Source: an uncultured Opitutia bacterium (GTDB lineage: Bacteria > Verrucomicrobiota > Verrucomicrobiia > Opitutales > Opitutaceae). Taken from it: a stretch of DNA of 17,884 nucleotides. Numbering within the stretch: the first letter of the stretch is position 1; every line of letters begins with the position of its first letter. The notes beneath the pieces were generated by a model, which was given only the letters and a program-made list of their open reading frames with translations, made no database searches and had not been told where the DNA came from. Of this stretch, positions 14,903 to 17,884 are shown piece by piece. The stretch lies in the NCBI GenBank assembly GCA_903938935.1, contig CAJAFD010000351.1:1-17884 (forward strand), given 5' to 3'. The translations under genes and the position numbers were made by a program.

Positions 14903-15589
14903 ATGGCTACTTCGTTCCCTTCCGCCGGCGGTGGCGGCAATCGCTCCGGTTCTTATCAGCGTCGCAATGTCGACCCTTTTGCGGCCATCCGCCGCAATCA
15001 TCGGATCAAGGTGCCCTCCGTGCGCTGCATTTCGCCCGAAGGCAAACAGCTCGGTATTCTCGAAACCACCAAGGCCATTTCCTTGGCTTTGGAAGTCGGC
15101 CTCGACCTCGTCGAAGTCGCGCCCAACGCCACGCCGCCGGTCTGCCGTATCATGGATTTCGGCAAGTACGTGTACGAGGAACAGAAGAAGACCTCTCACG
15201 TGAAATCCACGGCGAGCAAGATCAAGGAAATCGAATTTAGCGCGCGTATCGCCGACGGCGATTTTTTCACCAAGGTCCGCCACGCCGAAGAATTTCTCGG
15301 TCACGGCAACAAGGTAAAACTCCGCCTCAAGTTCCGCGGTCGCGAAATGGCGCACACTGATCTCGGTTTCGCCGTCATGACGCGGGCGGTCGGCGAGTTG
15401 GTTGGCATGGGTAATCCCGACGCCGAGCCCAAGCTCATCGGTCGTAACATTCACGTGATGCTCACGCCGCTCGCGCCCAATAAGCGCAAGCCGAAGTTCC
15501 AATCGCAAGGCAGCTCGCCCGCCGTTGATGATGGTCCCGACTTGTCGGGCGACGACGACGAGGATGACAAACCCACGGCGGGAGCCTGA
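14903..15589 (+). CDS. infC: Translation initiation factor IF-3
   Basis: IF-3 binds the 30S subunit, keeps subunits apart and checks start-codon selection. The N-domain (about 29-97) reads IRRNHRIKVPSVRCISPEG, then GLDLVEVAPNATPPVCRIMD and FGKYVYEEQKK. The C-domain (about 105-192) reads KIKEIEFSARIADGDF, then KVRHAEEFLGHGNKVKLRLK and FRGREM. At 228 aa it is longer than the E. coli protein (180 aa). It has a Gly/Ser/Arg-rich N-terminal extension of about 28 residues and a Lys-rich then acidic tail (DDGPDLSGDDDEDDK, 209-223). I chose the ATG at 14903; a TTG directly precedes it. No Shine-Dalgarno is visible. The usual rpmI-rplT partners do not follow; an amidase gene does. Confidence 0.96.
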   Translation: MATSFPSAGGGGNRSGSYQRRNVDPFAAIRRNHRIKVPSVRCISPEGKQLGILETTKAISLALEVGLDLVEVAPNATPPVCRIMDFGKYVYEEQKKTSHVKSTASKIKEIEFSARIADGDFFTKVRHAEEFLGHGNKVKLRLKFRGREMAHTDLGFAVMTRAVGELVGMGNPDAEPKLIGRNIHVMLTPLAPNKRKPKFQSQGSSPAVDDGPDLSGDDDEDDKPTAGA

Positions 15590-15599
15590 GGTTTTTCGT

Positions 15600-16754
15600 A
15601 TGAACACCCAGCGGGTGCGATGGGCCGCGCTGGGTGGCTTGATGATCGGTTTGCTCGTTTCCGGCGTCGCGGCGCAGGAAAATATCCCGCGTTTGCCTCC
15701 CACTCGCCCGAACGGTCCGTCCCTGGCTCCGGCCGCGCCGTCAGCGGCGAAGCCTAAAACCGAGACCGCCAGCTCCGCCCAAGTCCCGCGCTCCACGCGC
15801 TTCGGCGCGGCTGAATGGGTCGAGATCGGCGTCGCCGCCAAACGCCTCGGGCTCAAACTAGCTTGGACACTTTCATCGCGCGAGGCCGTGCTCACGGATA
15901 AAGATACCCGTCTCGAACTGGCTTCCGATCGGATTGAAGCCGGGCTGGACGGCAATCGCATTTTCCTCGGGCAGGCCCCCGTCTCGCGCAACGGTAATTT
16001 ATACGTGAGCAAGATCGACCTCGAGCGCTGCCTCGTGCCACTCGTGCGTCCCGCCTTAATTGGCGTCATCAAACCCGTCCCCAAAACCATTGTGATCGAC
16101 CCCGGCCACGGCGGGCCCGACACCGGCAAGGTCAATGGCGCGCTCGGTTTTTACGAGAAGACCTTCACGCTCGATACGTCGCTGCGGTTGAAAAAAATCC
16201 TCGAAGCCCGCGGCTGGAAGGTCGTGCTCACGCGCAGCGACGACCGGCAGTTAAAACCCGGCAAACAAGACGACTTGCAACGCCGCGCCCAGATTGCCGC
16301 CGAGGTCGACGCCGATGTGTTTGTGAGCATCCACTTCAACTCCGTCGCCGAGCAGGTGGAGAAAGTCAGTGGGGCCGAGGTCTATCGCTTCACACCGCAA
16401 CACCAGCCGCCTGTCACGCGCGCGCAGCGTCGCCTCGACGACGAGGTGCTGAATCCCGGCAACGGCAACGATGTCTGGAACAGTCTCCTCGCTTACTCGA
16501 TCCAGCGGCGCCTGCTGCGCGACTTGAAGCTCGATGACCGCGGTTTTAAACACGACCGGCTCGCCGTGCTTCGGCTCGTTTCTTGTCCCGCCGTGCTGAT
16601 CGAAGGCGGCTTCCTTTCCAACACGACCGAGGCCCGCCGCATCGGTAACGCCACCTACCGCCAGCAACTCGCCGAGGCCATCGCCAACGGCCTAGGCGCC
16701 TATGCGTCGCAGTTGCAAAGTCTGCGTAGCGGCGCGAAAACTCTCTCCCGTTAA
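15600..16754 (+). CDS. Exported N-acetylmuramoyl-L-alanine amidase (Amidase_3 family)
   Basis: This zinc amidase cuts the MurNAc-L-Ala bond in peptidoglycan, for cell separation or wall turnover in the periplasm. The 384-aa protein has a signal peptide (1-25, LGGLMIGLLVSGVAAQ), a Pro/Ala-rich linker (30-65), an N-terminal domain of copper-amine-oxidase-like style (about 68-150: AAKRLGLKLAWT, then the DLERC segment), and the catalytic domain (about 163-370). Zinc and catalytic residues fit H170 (VIDPGHGGPDTG), E186 (GFYEKTFTLD), H245 (SIHFNSV) and E335 (LIEGGFLSN). The start ATG at 15600 has a Shine-Dalgarno TGAGG (15587-15591) that overlaps the infC stop codon, so it is probably translated from the infC transcript. 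No LysM or SPOR domain is seen. Confidence 0.94.
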   Translation: MNTQRVRWAALGGLMIGLLVSGVAAQENIPRLPPTRPNGPSLAPAAPSAAKPKTETASSAQVPRSTRFGAAEWVEIGVAAKRLGLKLAWTLSSREAVLTDKDTRLELASDRIEAGLDGNRIFLGQAPVSRNGNLYVSKIDLERCLVPLVRPALIGVIKPVPKTIVIDPGHGGPDTGKVNGALGFYEKTFTLDTSLRLKKILEARGWKVVLTRSDDRQLKPGKQDDLQRRAQIAAEVDADVFVSIHFNSVAEQVEKVSGAEVYRFTPQHQPPVTRAQRRLDDEVLNPGNGNDVWNSLLAYSIQRRLLRDLKLDDRGFKHDRLAVLRLVSCPAVLIEGGFLSNTTEARRIGNATYRQQLAEAIANGLGAYASQLQSLRSGAKTLSR

Positions 16755-16795
16755 ACTCAAATCCCGCACCCTCTCAACGCACTCATTTCTTCTCC

Positions 16796-17854
16796 ATGAA
16801 CTCCCGTCACTTCGCCGTCTTCTTCGCCATTCTTGCCGCCGCCGCGCCGCTCGCGGCTTGGGATTACAACGGTCACCGCATGGTCAATCAGCTCGCGTTG
16901 CAGGCCTTGCCGGCTGAGTTCCCGGCCTTCGTCCGCGAGCCCGCCAACATCGAGCGCGTGTTGTTTCTCTCCGGCGAAGGCGACCGTTGGCGCAACGTGC
17001 CCGACCTCATCATGAAACAATCCGGCGGCAGCTGGTCCGATCATTTCTGCGACCTCGAACAACTCTCCGAGGTCGGGATCGATCCAGCCAAGGTCTCCTC
17101 GTTTCGCTACGATTTCATCGTGCAATTCGCCGCTGCCCGCGCGGCGCACGCGGATAAATTACCCAAGATCGATCCGGCCAAAAACGCTGATCACACGCGC
17201 GAGTGGCCCGGCTTCGCGCCGTGGATGATCGCGGAGCATTTCGCGCGGCTGCGCTCGGCGTTTGCTTACCTGAAAGTTTTCGAAGAGCTCGGCACGCCCG
17301 AGGAAATCGCCAACGCCAAGGCCAACGCCATCTACACCATGGGCGTCATGGGCCACTACGTCGGCGACTGCGCGCAGCCTTTGCACACGACCGTGCATCA
17401 CAACGGCTGGGTCGGTCCCAACCCCAACGGCTACGCCACCGCCAGTGGCATCCACAGCTGGATCGACGGCGGCTTCATCGCCAAGGCCGGCATCAAACTC
17501 GCCGAGATGTCCCCGCTCGTGAAACCCGCGCAGCCCATCGCCCTCGCGCCCCGCGCGGATGGACGCGAGCCGTTGTTCGTCGCGGTGATGGATTATCTCA
17601 TCGCCTCGCAACAACGCGTCGAGCCGCTCTACGCGATGGACAAGGCCGACAAATTTCGCGTGAAACCCGGCGTGACGCCGAGCGCCGAAGGCCGCGATTT
17701 CATCAAAGCGCGCTTACTCACCGGCAGCGAAATGCTCGCCTCGATCTGGGTGACGGCGTGGCGGGCGGCTCCGCCCGATACGTTTTTGCGCACGCAGTTG
17801 ATCCGTCGGCAGGAAGAAGCCAAGGGCGCGAGCGCCGGCGCGGGCCGGCCCTGA
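16796..17854 (+). CDS. Exported S1/P1-type zinc nuclease
   Basis: This extracytoplasmic single-strand nuclease/3'-nucleotidase family uses three zinc ions. The 352-aa protein has a signal peptide (1-21, FAVFFAILAAAAPLAA) whose predicted cleavage exposes W22 as the new N-terminus, as the family requires because the N-terminal Trp binds zinc. Spacing matches S1 nuclease ligands: W22 and H27 (WDYNGH), D70, H83 (SDHF), H187, D191 and H197 (GHYVGDCAQPLH), H220 and D224 (HSWID). All nine expected ligands are present. The C-terminus is a charged, Ala/Gly-rich tail. It lies 41 bp after the amidase gene on the same strand with no clear Shine-Dalgarno. The role is likely scavenging of nucleic acids for phosphate or nucleosides. 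High confidence in family; substrate preference is unknown. Confidence 0.93.
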   Translation: MNSRHFAVFFAILAAAAPLAAWDYNGHRMVNQLALQALPAEFPAFVREPANIERVLFLSGEGDRWRNVPDLIMKQSGGSWSDHFCDLEQLSEVGIDPAKVSSFRYDFIVQFAAARAAHADKLPKIDPAKNADHTREWPGFAPWMIAEHFARLRSAFAYLKVFEELGTPEEIANAKANAIYTMGVMGHYVGDCAQPLHTTVHHNGWVGPNPNGYATASGIHSWIDGGFIAKAGIKLAEMSPLVKPAQPIALAPRADGREPLFVAVMDYLIASQQRVEPLYAMDKADKFRVKPGVTPSAEGRDFIKARLLTGSEMLASIWVTAWRAAPPDTFLRTQLIRRQEEAKGASAGAGRP

Positions 17855-17884
17855 GCGCGAGTTGGCGGAGCTCGATTGCGCTCA
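17852..17884 (+). terminator. Possible terminator hairpin behind the nuclease gene, at the window edge
   Basis: TGAGCGC (17852-17858, including the stop codon) pairs perfectly with GCGCTCA (17878-17884), with inner CGAG/CTCG pairing possible. The window ends at the stem, so whether a T tract follows cannot be seen. Confidence 0.4.

Overview
The window looks like chromosomal DNA from a GC-rich Gram-negative bacterium. An outer membrane is implied by lpxA, a TonB-dependent receptor ending in Phe and several Sec signal peptides. The mix of genes (Dcp-like M3 peptidases, a PL22 oligogalacturonate-lyase-like protein, an FEVS-type TonB-box region, an extended IF-3) fits Verrucomicrobiota, most likely Opitutaceae. 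That placement is inference from gene content; no search was run.

Layout: the left part (1-10,025, possibly to 10,741) is coded on the minus strand. The right part (10,912-17,854) is coded on the plus strand. The two diverge from a gene-poor stretch around 10.0-10.9 kb. Read in their own direction, the left genes are: a weakly supported exported ORF, a TonB-dependent siderophore-type receptor, a PepSY membrane protein, an exported PL22-like lyase, a two-domain periplasmic redoxin, and a very large M3 peptidase that runs off the left edge. The right genes are aroB, an unrecognised 215-aa protein, lpxA, pdxA, an IscA/ErpA-type Fe-S protein, infC, an exported N-acetylmuramoyl-L-alanine amidase and an exported S1/P1 nuclease.

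How they may work together: the receptor and PepSY protein form a likely iron-acquisition pair (ferric-siderophore import, then periplasmic reduction or release). The lyase, redoxin and M3 peptidase are all exported and suit a cell that degrades polymers and maintains its envelope. The right block is a compact housekeeping run. ATGA overlaps couple the unknown protein to lpxA and lpxA to pdxA. A Shine-Dalgarno sequence overlapping the infC stop probably couples the amidase to infC.

The most unusual object is the M3 peptidase reading frame at 1-3725. It carries two consecutive Dcp-like catalytic units in one uninterrupted frame, each with its own HEFGH zinc site, with one signal peptide at the front. 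An intrinsic-terminator-like hairpin with a U7 tract sits directly against its start codon. Other points of interest are the unknown protein between aroB and lpxA, a signal-peptide-bearing PL22 protein, infC without rpmI-rplT behind it, and structured non-coding DNA upstream of the receptor. No rRNA, tRNA, CRISPR, insertion sequence or phage gene was found.
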